Below are positions 8,270 through 16,758 of a stretch of DNA of 46,109 nucleotides, in pieces. Numbering within the stretch: position 1 is the first letter of the stretch; each line of letters starts with the position of its first letter. Source of the DNA: Rhizobiaceae bacterium (GTDB lineage: Bacteria; Pseudomonadota; Alphaproteobacteria; Rhizobiales; Rhizobiaceae); contig JARGOF010000044.1 of assembly GCA_029212415.1 (NCBI GenBank), forward strand, positions 1 to 46,109. Direction: 5' to 3'. The notes under the pieces were generated by a model, which did not search any database, was not told the origin of the DNA, and saw nothing but the letters and a program-made list of their open reading frames with translations. A program made the translations under genes and the position numbers.

Positions 8270-10378
8270 TCATGATACGGTCACCGCGAATGGCCCCTCG
8301 AGCGTGCCTGGCACGCTGGAGATATTCATCGGTTCGAAATAGATGTCGTAATCGTCTGCCGCGGCAGAGATCGGGATGGAATAGGAAACGCCTGGCGCGA
8401 CGCTCGGCCGGGCAACCCGGTCGGTGCCGCGCACCAGCGTACCGCCACTGGCAACCTGGTAGATCGCCACTGATTTGAGATGCGCATCATTCTCGGTGCT
8501 GAAGGCAACCGTATATTGTCCGGTACCGCTCGATGCGCCGGCCGTCAGCAGATCTTCAGGTTCGGTCAAATCCACCGTCACGGTCACGGGTGAACTGGAT
8601 TCCTGCCAGTCGAAAGTCTTGCCATTGGCGAGATTGCGAATCCGCCAGTCATAGGCGGCAGTATCGGCCACCGGACCATATTGCGCGCTGTCCTCGTCCT
8701 GGTTGACCGAGGCGGCAAACCAGGTGGCGGCGCCGGCGTCGGAGACCTGCACATCATGGTAATAGGAATCGGGCAGGGTGACACTGTCGCCCTCCCAGGT
8801 GAATTTGAGAACGGGCGCCGAATTTTCCAGCAGCTCGACCGTCGGCGTCACGTCCAGCGCAATGTCATCGACATCGCTCAAAAGCACCGGCGGCACGATC
8901 ACCTGGTCCTGCTCGTCCGTTGCCGGCGTCCAGTCGGTTGCGCCCTCGTCGAAAACGACAAAGCTGCTGGTCACGGCCATGCGCTCGCCATCATAGTTGA
9001 TGTCGCCGGTGGCATTGGCCACCCAGGTGAAATCATCCTCCGGCGTCAGATCCAGGGTGAAGCAATTGTCCTCCATCAGATCCAGCGCCTGCGGCCCTGA
9101 TGTGACCTGGCCGGCATAGAGCGGATTGTTGAAATAGAGATGCAGCTTGGCCAGGCGCAGCGCCTGTGTCGGCGAAGGACACATGATGACATTGAGCGGC
9201 TCCGGCTCGTCGCCGTCTTCAGCCACCCAGTCGGCCTTGCTCCAGACCAGTTCGTTGGCCTTGTAGTTGAGCGAGGCGTCAACATAATGCACCTTCACCG
9301 TATTGAACTTCTTTTGTTCAGTCCGCCCGCCCTCGATGTCCAGCGCCAGGTGGTCGCCATTCTTTGCCCGCAGCGCAATGGCCGGCGTGGCGCGCAGCTT
9401 CTGGCGCACGGTGATGCGGCCCTGGCGGTCGAAGAAAACCTCGGCGTTGCACACATCGGCCAGCTTCCGGATGCGCGCCTCGTTTTCCAGATCCAAGGTG
9501 ACAACACCCGCGGCGCGATAGCGCTCTTCGCTGCCACCGGCCAACAGGGTGACAGATTCTTCGCAATGGTCGGCGAAATCACCGAAGGCATCAAAATCCA
9601 CATCATCCGTGTCGCTTGATGTCAGACCATAGACATCCATGATCTCGGCCAGCAGACAGAGGGCGGCATTGCCGGTAAAAGCCGTGTCATCAATGCGCGG
9701 ATCGTAGATCTCGGACAGCCCGTCCACCAGGCATTGCAGGCCGGGCATATTGTTCGGATAGACATCCTGCAGCTTTTCCGCCGGCACCTGCTCGACAATC
9801 TGCAGAACCATGGCGCAACCCCTATGGCGAAATGGCTTGCCATAGATGTCCGAGGCCATGCTGGTGTGGTCGAGCTCGGGAAAGGCGGCGATCAGCTCAT
9901 CAAAGGGCTCATCGGTCATCGTGCCCGTCTTGGTGAGTATCTGCACACGGCTGCGGCCGCCATGCCGATATTGATCGTTGGTGACAAAGCCGCTGCTGTC
10001 CAGCGTCACCGGCCGTCTGTCAAGCCGGAAGGAGACGAACTGCTCGAGCGGCCCTTCGCCGATATAATGCAGCAGATAGCTTTTTTCGCCGCGCCGCGCC
10101 GCGAAGACCACGGCCGAGCCAACAAGGGTGCGATAATAGATGCGTCGGCGCGCCACGATTTCCTGGCGGATATTGGCTTGCACGTCCTGCGTCTGCGCGG
10201 GTTCGGCCCCGCGCGAATTATTGCCAGCCACGGCCCGGATCGCCAGGTTGATCCCGACGCCGATCGCCAGGGAGAACAGTGCCGTACCGGCCGCGCTGAC
10301 CAGGAAACTGGACACGAAAGCCGGTGCGCCGACAGAGAAAAGGGCAAGAGCAAGGGCATGGGCCAACGTTTGTGGCAT
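8270..10378 (-). CDS. Tail tip / central hub protein (host-specificity-type, gpJ-like)
   Basis: The 702-aa product starts with a hydrophobic Ala-rich N-terminal segment (FVSSFLVSAAGTALFSLAIG), followed by ARRRIYYRTLVGSAVVFAARRG, a hub-like central part, and C-terminal fibronectin-like beta segments (for example LKFTWEGDSVTLPDSYYHDV and AYDWRIRNLANGKTFDW). This layout is that of siphophage tail-tip proteins that close the tail tube and carry the fibres. The ATG overlaps the previous stop as TGATG, so I reject the longer in-frame extension upstream. The assignment to the hub rests on size, order before the fibre, and domain look. Confidence 0.8.
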   Translation of the reverse strand: MPQTLAHALALALFSVGAPAFVSSFLVSAAGTALFSLAIGVGINLAIRAVAGNNSRGAEPAQTQDVQANIRQEIVARRRIYYRTLVGSAVVFAARRGEKSYLLHYIGEGPLEQFVSFRLDRRPVTLDSSGFVTNDQYRHGGRSRVQILTKTGTMTDEPFDELIAAFPELDHTSMASDIYGKPFRHRGCAMVLQIVEQVPAEKLQDVYPNNMPGLQCLVDGLSEIYDPRIDDTAFTGNAALCLLAEIMDVYGLTSSDTDDVDFDAFGDFADHCEESVTLLAGGSEERYRAAGVVTLDLENEARIRKLADVCNAEVFFDRQGRITVRQKLRATPAIALRAKNGDHLALDIEGGRTEQKKFNTVKVHYVDASLNYKANELVWSKADWVAEDGDEPEPLNVIMCPSPTQALRLAKLHLYFNNPLYAGQVTSGPQALDLMEDNCFTLDLTPEDDFTWVANATGDINYDGERMAVTSSFVVFDEGATDWTPATDEQDQVIVPPVLLSDVDDIALDVTPTVELLENSAPVLKFTWEGDSVTLPDSYYHDVQVSDAGAATWFAASVNQDEDSAQYGPVADTAAYDWRIRNLANGKTFDWQESSSPVTVTVDLTEPEDLLTAGASSGTGQYTVAFSTENDAHLKSVAIYQVASGGTLVRGTDRVARPSVAPGVSYSIPISAAADDYDIYFEPMNISSVPGTLEGPFAVTVS

Positions 10379-10776
10379 CAGACGAACCCCGCAGGCCAGA
10401 TGAATTCGGGTTGCCGGCGCGTCAGGCCAATGCCACGCACTGCGCGCAGCGCCCACATGCGGCCGGTGCAGATCAGCCCCAGGTGCCAGCCCTCATGCGC
10501 CAGCAGGGCGATGTCGCCGCGCTGCGCCTGGCTGCCCATGCGCGGCGGCCCCATGACTTCGGTCACCGCCCAGACAGCACCGCCCTGGCGCTCCAGCGTC
10601 GCCCTGGCCTGCAGCTCGCTGGCATAGGCGCCACGCCATTTTGCGCCGGCATCCGTAAAGCCGATCTGCTCGGCCCAGCCGGCCAGAAACAGCAGGCAGT
10701 CGCCATTGGCCGCACTGTCCCAGGAAAAGACCATTGCGCGCTCCTGTGCCAGGTATATGTCCAGACGGTCAGCCAT
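10378..10776 (-). CDS. DUF6950-like tail assembly protein
   Basis: The 132-aa product has FSWDSAANGDCLLFLAGW, WRGAYASELQARATLERQGG and the late AQRGDIALL, LGLICTGRMWAL and GIGLTRR segments, which match the DUF6950 pattern found next to tail-tip genes of siphophages and gene transfer agents. It may be a degenerate relative of NlpC/P60-type tail peptidases, with the Cys near residue 27, but I do not see a full catalytic triad. Start and stop overlap its neighbours as TGATG. Confidence 0.65.
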   Translation of the reverse strand: MADRLDIYLAQERAMVFSWDSAANGDCLLFLAGWAEQIGFTDAGAKWRGAYASELQARATLERQGGAVWAVTEVMGPPRMGSQAQRGDIALLAHEGWHLGLICTGRMWALRAVRGIGLTRRQPEFIWPAGFV

Positions 10777-11366
10777 CAGTTGTTCGCATCGAAAAGGTTG
10801 ATGGTCTTGTCGACCATTTCAGGCACATAGATAAAGCCGCTCGAATCGGGGTCACGGCGGATCTGATCGGACTGGGTGACCATCGAGCTCGCCGAGCGCC
10901 GACGCCGCACGAACATGTCCTCGAGCATCAGTGTGATCGTGCGCACCTTCGGGCCGGTCTTTTGCATGCGCAGCCGGTCGCCGATGCCGGTGTAGATGTG
11001 GAACCGCGGGTCAAGCGGCTGCAGGTCGGCATCATAGAACTGGCCCCAGAAACGGAATCGACGGCCTCTGATTTCGGTGGCCTGGTCGGCGAAATATTCC
11101 TTTATCGTGGCGTCGGTGGCATTGAGCGTAGAGGTCACGCTGCGGGCATTGCCCAGCCGCGAGGCCCCGAGGTTCGAAACCTTGGCCAGCCCCTGCAGTC
11201 CGAGCCATTGGATTGTCTCCAGCGCGCCTGTCGTCGGGTCATTGGACTGGAAAACACCACCCTGATTGTGCAGATACATGGTGCCGCCGGTAAACTGGAA
11301 TTCACCCAGCACCTCGCAATGCACCCGGTGCCCGCGGGAAACTGCCTGGATGGTTGCAGAAAACAT
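10776..11366 (-). CDS. Tail-tip / baseplate-like protein
   Basis: The 196-aa protein is beta-rich, with GGTMYLHNQGGVFQSNDPTT, FRFWGQFYDADLQPLDPR, TITLMLEDMFVRRRR and a conserved-looking end SDQIRRDPDSSGFIYVPEM. Proteins of this size and place, between tape measure and hub, form the tail-tip rings in non-contractile tails. I cannot name the family with certainty. The start lies directly after the previous stop (TAGATG). Confidence 0.65.
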   Translation of the reverse strand: MFSATIQAVSRGHRVHCEVLGEFQFTGGTMYLHNQGGVFQSNDPTTGALETIQWLGLQGLAKVSNLGASRLGNARSVTSTLNATDATIKEYFADQATEIRGRRFRFWGQFYDADLQPLDPRFHIYTGIGDRLRMQKTGPKVRTITLMLEDMFVRRRRSASSMVTQSDQIRRDPDSSGFIYVPEMVDKTINLFDANN

Positions 11367-12071
11367 CTAGACCTCCACCAGCCGGGTCAGATCCTCGACA
11401 AATTCCAGCGTGTGAACGCCATGAATGCCCTTGTTCAGCGCCTCATAGCCGGGTGTCTGGGTCACGCAGGAGCCGATAAACACCGGCGCCAGGGAAATCG
11501 CATCGCCGACAATGGCCGTCTTGCGCAGCGGCGGCGAAAGCCGCAGCCGGTTGGAGCCATCGGCTTCTGTCCAGGAGCCGGCAATGCCGTAGCAGAACCC
11601 GTCAATGGAGATTGCGCAGCCGCCCGGCAGTTCGCTGTCCACCGTGGCATAGATCTCGCGATCGTTGAGCGCGGCGGCAACGGCGAAAGTTCCTTCCAGC
11701 GTCGGCACCGCGTGTCCGGTACCGGTCGCATAAAGCGCGTCAGTGGCAAAGGAGATACCGTCCGGATAGAGCATCCGGTTGGCGGTGCCGAGCGGCGTGA
11801 ATGGCCCGTCGATGCCATAGAGATCCACCATGCGGATGCGCACAAGCGCACTGTCACCTTCCAGGTTGAACAGAAATCCGCGCATGGCGCGCATGTCTTC
11901 CTCGTCGACGACTTCCACATCGAAGCGCATTTTCCACTGGGCCCCGGAAAAGCCGACGGCCCGGCGCATGCCGTTGGTGGCCTCCTGGCCCGGCCGCGTG
12001 TTGTAGCTCAGCGCCAGCGAAACATTGGCCGGCGGCAGGGCCAGTACGGGAAATTCGATATAGACGCTCAT
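11367..12071 (-). CDS. Distal tail-like protein
   Basis: The 234-aa protein opens with SVYIEFPVLALPPANVSLAL and continues with beta strands such as WKMRFDVEVVDEEDMRAMRGFL and SALVRIRMVDLYG. It is the first gene after the tape measure, which is where the distal tail protein sits in siphophages. Function is inferred from position. Its ATG overlaps the tape-measure stop (ATGA). Confidence 0.65.
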   Translation of the reverse strand: MSVYIEFPVLALPPANVSLALSYNTRPGQEATNGMRRAVGFSGAQWKMRFDVEVVDEEDMRAMRGFLFNLEGDSALVRIRMVDLYGIDGPFTPLGTANRMLYPDGISFATDALYATGTGHAVPTLEGTFAVAAALNDREIYATVDSELPGGCAISIDGFCYGIAGSWTEADGSNRLRLSPPLRKTAIVGDAISLAPVFIGSCVTQTPGYEALNKGIHGVHTLEFVEDLTRLVEV

Positions 12072-14026
12072 CCGTTGCGCTCCATCACGTCGGAGATGCG
12101 CCCGGCCAGCCCGTCGTCATATTGGCCGATGCCCTCGCGCACCACCTGGACAGCCACGCCCTGCGCTTCAGCCCGGATCTTCGGTGCAAAGAACTTGCCC
12201 TCTTCGCCAATCACGTAAAGCTTCACGGATGATGTGCCGCCGGACATGCTGCTGAGCGCCGAATTGGGCAACACGGCCGCGCCGCTCGATGTGCCGAACA
12301 CAGGCTCGGGCCCCTTCTCGCCGACGATGCCGAAGCTGCCGGCCGGAATCATCCCGCCGTCGGCGAAGAACCCGGAAAACAGGCTGCCGACCACCTGGCC
12401 GATACCGCCAAGAAACCCGCCGCCGCCCCCGCCGCCGGAACCAAGTCCGGTCAGCGAATTGCCAAGCTGATCCAGCGCGCCAAGCATCTGGTTGAAAATC
12501 CGATCGGTAATCTTGTCCAGCGCATTCAGCCCGGCATCTCGGAATGATTCCCAGAAGGTCTTGCCGTTCTGCAGGCCGCCCTTCAGTTCCGAGAAGAACC
12601 CGCGGAAAGTGTCGCGGCGAAATTCCAGATTATCCGCCAGAACTCTGGTCGAAGCCTCGGCCTCGGCCATCTGCTGGGCCAGGCCTTTCAGTTCGCTCTC
12701 CTGTTGTGGCGTCAGAGCGATGTCTGCCCGCTTGGCCTCATTGAGCAGTTCCTGCTCATAGCGCAGCGCGTTTGCCGCCTGTTCTGTCAGGCTGAGCGCC
12801 TGTTGCTCGATCCTTTGCATATCAATGTATTGTTGGGCCGAGGCTGTCAGCTCCTGATATTCCTCCTTGGCCGACTTGCCGCTGCTGGCGGTGCCGGTTG
12901 TCAGATCAGAAAACTTGAACGGATCCCCTGATGGCTTCTGGGTTTTCGCCGGCAACCTTCCTGTCTTGCCGGTCAGAGGCGGCGTGAAACGATCCTTGAA
13001 GGCATCGTCCGAGAGTGGATCCGGTTTGTTTCTTTCGCGCTCCAGCGCAGCCGCCACAGCGTTTTGCTGGCGCTCCGGCAGTGCATTGCCAAACATGTCG
13101 TGGGTGGAAGCCCATTCGGCGAGGCCTTTCATCTTGCCCCACCATTCACCCATGGTCTGCAGCCAGCCGACAACCTCGCGCACCGCATCGGTGATCCAGC
13201 CGAGCGCCTCGACAACACCGCGCGCCATGGTCTCGGCGCCCTGCACAACTGCGGGATCATTGAGCCAGTCGGCAAATGCCTGGAGTTGCGGCAACATGTC
13301 ATTGGCGATGCGCACCACAATGCCTTCAAAGCCCTTTCGAACGCGCGTCAACGTATCGTTCAAGACTTCTGCACGCTGGCCCATTTCGGTGCTGATCACC
13401 AGGCCCAGCAAGTGGGCCTCGTCGGCCATTTCCCGAAGGCCATCCTTGCCATTGTCAAGCAGCGTGATCATCTCGCCGCCGGCGCGACCGAATATCCGCA
13501 TCGCCAGCGCCGTCTTGTCTGCACCGCTTTCCATCGCGCCAAACTTTTCTGCAATATCCAGCAGGACAGCGTCGGCGTCGCGCAATGTTCCATCGGTGTT
13601 CTTGATGTCGATGCCGAGCTGCCTGAAGGCCGCGGCCAGCGTCTTGTCTGCACCGGTTGCCGCCTGGCCCATATTGTAGCTGAGCCGTTGCAGTCCGGTG
13701 GTGATCTTGTCCAGTGACACGTCGGACAATTCACCTGCCCAGGCAAGTTCCGACAGCGCCTCGGTCATGACGCCGGCGCGGCGGGCGGCTTTGCTCATTG
13801 CGTCGGCATGGTCGATTGTCCTTTTGACCATGAGACCAAGCGCAGTGCCCGCAGCGGCAGCGGCAAGCGCCAGGTTGCGCCCGAGCTTGAGCGCCTTCAG
13901 GCCAACCTTGTCAAAGGTTGTGCCGAGCCTGCGGGTGTTTTTCTCCGTCCTGTCGATACCCTTGTTTGCATGGACATCGTCGGTGCGCAGTTCGAGCAGT
14001 GCTTCGCCTAATCGTTCAGCCATCAT
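12068..14026 (-). CDS. Tail tape measure protein
   Basis: The 652-aa product is the longest helical protein of the tail module. It has an N-terminal coiled region, hydrophobic segments (LALAAAAAGTALGLMV near residues 52-67 and GGGGGGGFLGGIGQVVGSLF near 550), SKAARRAGVMTEALSELAWAGELSDVSLDKI as found in many lambda-like and Mu-like tape measures, and FRGFFSELKGGLQNGKTFWESF late in the protein. It sets tail length and is ejected into the host envelope. At about 0.15 nm per residue the tail would be close to 100 nm, an inference. It overlaps the chaperone gene by 11 bp; a second ATG at 14023 is also possible. Confidence 0.9.
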   Translation of the reverse strand: MMAERLGEALLELRTDDVHANKGIDRTEKNTRRLGTTFDKVGLKALKLGRNLALAAAAAGTALGLMVKRTIDHADAMSKAARRAGVMTEALSELAWAGELSDVSLDKITTGLQRLSYNMGQAATGADKTLAAAFRQLGIDIKNTDGTLRDADAVLLDIAEKFGAMESGADKTALAMRIFGRAGGEMITLLDNGKDGLREMADEAHLLGLVISTEMGQRAEVLNDTLTRVRKGFEGIVVRIANDMLPQLQAFADWLNDPAVVQGAETMARGVVEALGWITDAVREVVGWLQTMGEWWGKMKGLAEWASTHDMFGNALPERQQNAVAAALERERNKPDPLSDDAFKDRFTPPLTGKTGRLPAKTQKPSGDPFKFSDLTTGTASSGKSAKEEYQELTASAQQYIDMQRIEQQALSLTEQAANALRYEQELLNEAKRADIALTPQQESELKGLAQQMAEAEASTRVLADNLEFRRDTFRGFFSELKGGLQNGKTFWESFRDAGLNALDKITDRIFNQMLGALDQLGNSLTGLGSGGGGGGGFLGGIGQVVGSLFSGFFADGGMIPAGSFGIVGEKGPEPVFGTSSGAAVLPNSALSSMSGGTSSVKLYVIGEEGKFFAPKIRAEAQGVAVQVVREGIGQYDDGLAGRISDVMERNG

Positions 14027-14716
14027 TCACCTTCGAAGCCTGGCCTGCCTCAACCACGGCAATGCCCATGGCTGCCAGCATGGCGGGGTTAACGGGTGCC
14101 TTTTTGTCAGTGCCAAAGGCGCGTTTCTCCAGTCGGGAAAGGGCTTTCATCGTGTCCTGTTTGGACAAATGACCGCCGCCCAGGGCCGCGGCCTGCACGG
14201 CTGCAAGCTGTTCTTCCGCATCAAGACGGGGGAGCATGGCGACATAGGCTCTCACGAGGGCCGCCGGTGCTTCTTCGAGCCACCAGCCCGGGTGGCCGCC
14301 AAAGAAACGCTGGAGGCGGGGGAGGATTTTTCCCCAATCAACCGGCTCATCACTTTCAGGGTTGCTCCCGCTGCGCCGAGCTGGTCGCCGAGCAGGAGCC
14401 CTGTAAAAACGGCAATCACCCGGACTTTGTGACCCTTGGACAGCTTTGCCCAGACATCCTGTGGCACGCCGATGAGGATCTTGCCTGTCACCTGGTCGAT
14501 CAGGGTGTCCAGTTCGTCGGACTTGTCCTCATCCTTGGCGAGCGCCTCGATGCGGCGTCCCCAAGTTTCAAAGCGCTGGCTGTCGAGAATGGACAATTCG
14601 TCGGGGGACAGGATCTCGTAGGTCTTGCCGTCGATCTTGATCTTCGGCCGCTCGATCAGCGTATTGAGATCAAGCAGAGGCTCTTGTTTTGTTGCGGTCG
14701 TTTTTGCTGCGGCCAT
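14016..14716 (-). CDS. Tail assembly chaperone, frameshifted long form (GT-type)
   Basis: Downstream of the shorter chaperone frame, the -1 frame is open and protein-like well before any start codon. It reads through ILPRLQRFFGG, HPGWWLEEAPAALVRAYVAM, and ends VVEAGQASKVNDG at 14016. The only start in that frame is a GTG at 14255, after the conserved-looking WW segment, so the frame must be entered by a -1 shift from the upstream gene. Siphophages and Mu-type phages commonly make such G and GT chaperones, which load the tape measure before tube assembly. The exact slip point is uncertain; GGGGAAAAA at 14335-14327 is the best candidate. Confidence 0.75.
14252..14716 (-). CDS. Tail assembly chaperone, short form (gpG-type)
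   Basis: The 154-aa zero-frame product starts MAAAKTTATKQEPLLDLN and contains IKIDGKTYEILSPDELSILD and a helical core with VRVIAVFTGLLLGDQLG. Its size, charge and place directly before the tape measure match the G-type chaperone of siphophages. The last roughly 30 residues are low-complexity Ser/Arg-rich and look like readthrough of a frame whose partner frame is the conserved one, which fits programmed frameshifting. Confidence 0.78.
   Translation of the reverse strand: MAAAKTTATKQEPLLDLNTLIERPKIKIDGKTYEILSPDELSILDSQRFETWGRRIEALAKDEDKSDELDTLIDQVTGKILIGVPQDVWAKLSKGHKVRVIAVFTGLLLGDQLGAAGATLKVMSRLIGEKSSPASSVSLAATRAGGSKKHRRPS
14327..14335 (-). promoter_or_regulatory. Candidate -1 ribosomal slip site (GGGGAAAAA)
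   Basis: On the minus strand the run G4A5 is read GGG GAA AAA in the upstream frame. A -1 slip here joins LIGEK directly to ILPRLQRFFGG. It is not a perfect X-XXY-YYZ heptamer (lambda uses GGGAAAG), so the true site could lie slightly upstream. Confidence 0.5.
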
Positions 14717-14909
14717 GGAGTTCTCCTTCGCCAGAATGCATGTGGATCGTCACGGCGATTCCCAGCGCCTTGCACCGGGCCTCGATCGCCGTCTGTTGTT
14801 CGCGCGCTGCAATGGCCGCCTGGCGGTGCCTGTTTGCAGCGCGCTTGTGTTCTCTCGCCTGCCGGCCGAGACGCCGGTGCTCTTCGACAAGACCGATCAG
14901 CCCGTTCAT
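14670..14909 (-). CDS. Small basic coiled-coil protein, unknown
   Basis: The 79-aa reading frame fills the gap between the tail-tube and chaperone genes. Its first 50 residues form a charged amphipathic helix (EEHRRLGRQAREHKRAANRH). The last 16 codons overlap the chaperone gene and look like out-of-frame sequence. The ATG follows 2 nt after the tail-tube stop, but its ribosome binding site is weak. I do not recognise it. Confidence 0.55.
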   Translation of the reverse strand: MNGLIGLVEEHRRLGRQAREHKRAANRHRQAAIAAREQQTAIEARCKALGIAVTIHMHSGEGELHGRSKNDRNKTRASA

Positions 14910-14911
14910 GG

Positions 14912-15514
14912 TTACAGCGCCGTTTGGTGCTGGATGATCAGCCGGCCGAACCGCTCGTCTTCGGAACTGGCCGAGGAATCCTCCAGGGCGGTGAATTCCA
15001 ATGCCAGGGCAGCCGGCTGGCCCTTGCGAAAAACCGGCTCGGGCGAGGCGGACTGGTAGCAGATCGGCACTTCGTATTGAGATTTATAGCCGTCGCCATA
15101 GGAGGAGGTATCGCCGCGCACCAGCAGTGCAAGGCGCGTCACGTTGAGGCCCTGGCGCATGCCGAGCTTCTTGGTGCCCGCGGTGCCGGAGCCGGCGGCT
15201 GTTGTCGTCACGGCGTTGCCGTTCATCGCAGTCTTGTAGTGCTCCAGCGTCATGTCCATCAGCGTCAGGCGGATCATCAGATCCTCTTCCGTGCGGAACG
15301 CCTTGCGCGGCCCGGTGGTGCCTGCCGCCCGTGTCTTCTCGATGGTCTGCGCATGGGCGACCGTCACACCATCCTCGGTGTAGTTCTCGTCGCCCGACGT
15401 ACCAACCATCCCCCAATTGCCGGCGGGCGTGGCATCGATGGCCGGAAAGGCCTCGCCGACAGGCGCAAGCCACAGTGTGAAAGGTGCGGCGACGATTTCA
15501 TAGGGTGCCGTCAT
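14912..15514 (-). CDS. Major tail tube protein (putative)
   Basis: The 200-aa protein is beta-rich and starts APYEIVAAPFTLWLAPVGEAF, with ENYTEDGVTVAHAQ, RTEEDLMIRLTLMDMTLEHY and a C-terminal PAALALEFTALEDSS. This is the pattern of phage tail tube subunits, which stack as hexamers. A strong AAAGGAG site precedes the ATG by 7-8 nt, as expected for a highly expressed virion protein. It lies just after the tail-terminator candidate and before the chaperones, the normal order. Confidence 0.78.
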   Translation of the reverse strand: MTAPYEIVAAPFTLWLAPVGEAFPAIDATPAGNWGMVGTSGDENYTEDGVTVAHAQTIEKTRAAGTTGPRKAFRTEEDLMIRLTLMDMTLEHYKTAMNGNAVTTTAAGSGTAGTKKLGMRQGLNVTRLALLVRGDTSSYGDGYKSQYEVPICYQSASPEPVFRKGQPAALALEFTALEDSSASSEDERFGRLIIQHQTAL

Positions 15515-15536
15515 GGCGTTTCTCCTTTTGTAGTTC

Positions 15537-15971
15537 CTACGCCGCCGCCTTCAGCGCGTAGGTCACCTGGAAAGCCTGCGTCATCGCCGGCCAGTTGGTT
15601 TCAGTGTCTCGGGTTGCAAGCCGGCCACCGGCCGCTTCGATCGAATGGATCAGCACGCCGGTGGAATCCACCGTGCGCACCTGGCGGCGCGATCGCAGGA
15701 AGGCAAGCATCACGGCCATCGACAGACGGTCGGCCTGATAGGGCGTTCTGCCCCAGCTGATCGCGTCGATGCGCTCCGCCGTTGCTTCGACATAGCCGCC
15801 AAAGCCGCCCGCCCCGCCGCTTGGCCGCACGATCACGCCCTGGCGCGGCATATTGGCCGCCTGGGCTTCAGGCAATTCCAGGCCGAACACCCGTGTGCTG
15901 ACCAGAGCCGCCACATCGCTGTCGGCCTTCAGCAGCGCCACCAGCGCGCCGATCATGTCGGGAGTGCTCAT
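15537..15971 (-). CDS. Tail terminator-like protein (DUF3168-like)
   Basis: The 144-aa product begins MSTPDMIGALVALLKADSDVAALV, continues with RVFGLELPEAQAANMPRQGV and RIDAISWGRTPYQADRLSMAV, and ends AFQVTYALKAAA. This resembles the DUF3168/tail-terminator pattern that caps the tail tube at the head-facing end. ATG 15971 overlaps the previous stop as TGATG; an in-frame TTG one codon earlier is less likely. Confidence 0.72.
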   Translation of the reverse strand: MSTPDMIGALVALLKADSDVAALVSTRVFGLELPEAQAANMPRQGVIVRPSGGAGGFGGYVEATAERIDAISWGRTPYQADRLSMAVMLAFLRSRRQVRTVDSTGVLIHSIEAAGGRLATRDTETNWPAMTQAFQVTYALKAAA

Positions 15972-16417
15972 CAACGGCCTCCCGAAGATGCTTCGAAGGC
16001 GCGCCGAATGCGCTTTGCCAGTTTCGGATAATGCTTGTCAGCAGCCGGCCGCAGATAGGGCCGCTCGGGAATGGTGACCTGTTTGGCAACGACGAAGGTT
16101 CCGTCGTCGGCGCGAAACATCAGCGCCTTCGCCCGTACCGGTTTGATGACGCCGCCCAATTCGTGGATCAGCGCATAGCGGACATCCTTTGAACCCCACA
16201 CCCCCCGGACACCAGACATGACGCCGCCCTTGCCGCCTTGCACGGCTGCCGGTTCGGCAATGCCGATCGAGCCTTCCAGGACGCCGGTGCGGTTGTTCCA
16301 GCGGTGGTTGCGCTTGGCATCCGTGATGCATGCGCCCATCGTTGCGTTGACGCCGGCAATCTGCGCCTTTCGCATTTTTTCCGAAACCTGTTTGCCATAC
16401 CACTTGAGCGCCATCAT
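15971..16417 (-). CDS. HK97 gp10-like / tail completion protein
   Basis: The 148-aa basic protein has ALKWYGKQVSEKMRKAQIAGVN at the start, a central RNHRWNNRTGVLEGSIGI and the late VTIPERPYLRPAADKH. The pattern of a Thr-Gly-x-Leu followed by a late RPYLRPA motif is usual in HK97 gp10-type proteins, which help to join tail to head. Start overlaps the preceding gene (ATGA). Confidence 0.72.
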   Translation of the reverse strand: MMALKWYGKQVSEKMRKAQIAGVNATMGACITDAKRNHRWNNRTGVLEGSIGIAEPAAVQGGKGGVMSGVRGVWGSKDVRYALIHELGGVIKPVRAKALMFRADDGTFVVAKQVTIPERPYLRPAADKHYPKLAKRIRRAFEASSGGR

Positions 16418-16758
16418 CCGACCCTCTTCAAGGCGGCTTCCAGATGCGTGTGCTTGCGTTGCACCGGGCCTTCGACGCGCAGCCGGCCGGCAATGATCGC
16501 ATTGCCCTGGCGGTCGGCCACAGCGGAGATCTCGTCGTCCTCGGCAATGTCGGCGTCGAGCGCGAACATGGCGCGCATGTCCTCGATCATCGCCGTGCGT
16601 GTGTCGCCGACCAGCTCGCGGGAGGATTTCGACCAGATGAAGCAGGGCAGGGTGGCCAGCGCCGCATAGACGGGCGCCACCGGGCCGCCATGCGGGTCCG
16701 TGCCGGTTGCAACGTTGCGCTCCACCGCCGCGCGCATGGTCAGCCGCCCGGCGATCAT
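16414..16758 (-). CDS. Head-tail joining (head closure) protein
   Basis: The 114-aa protein opens with MIAGRLTMRAAVERNV and shows FIWSKSSRELVGDTRTAMIEDMRAMFALD, consistent with the small beta-barrel head-closure proteins (gp16/FII-like) that follow the connector gene in HK97-like phages. The assignment rests on size and order. Overlaps on both sides suggest coupled translation. Confidence 0.65.
   Translation of the reverse strand: MIAGRLTMRAAVERNVATGTDPHGGPVAPVYAALATLPCFIWSKSSRELVGDTRTAMIEDMRAMFALDADIAEDDEISAVADRQGNAIIAGRLRVEGPVQRKHTHLEAALKRVG

Noticed and set aside
10734-12218. Long plus-strand open frame of 494 codons opposite the tail-tip genes
   Set aside because: It is antisense to three well-supported overlapping genes, has a His/Gln/Arg-rich composition typical of reversed high-GC coding DNA, and shows no domain.
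14096-15760. Plus-strand open frame of 554 codons opposite the tail tube and chaperones
   Set aside because: Same reason: a shadow frame with Cys/Arg/Gly-rich composition across several real gene borders.
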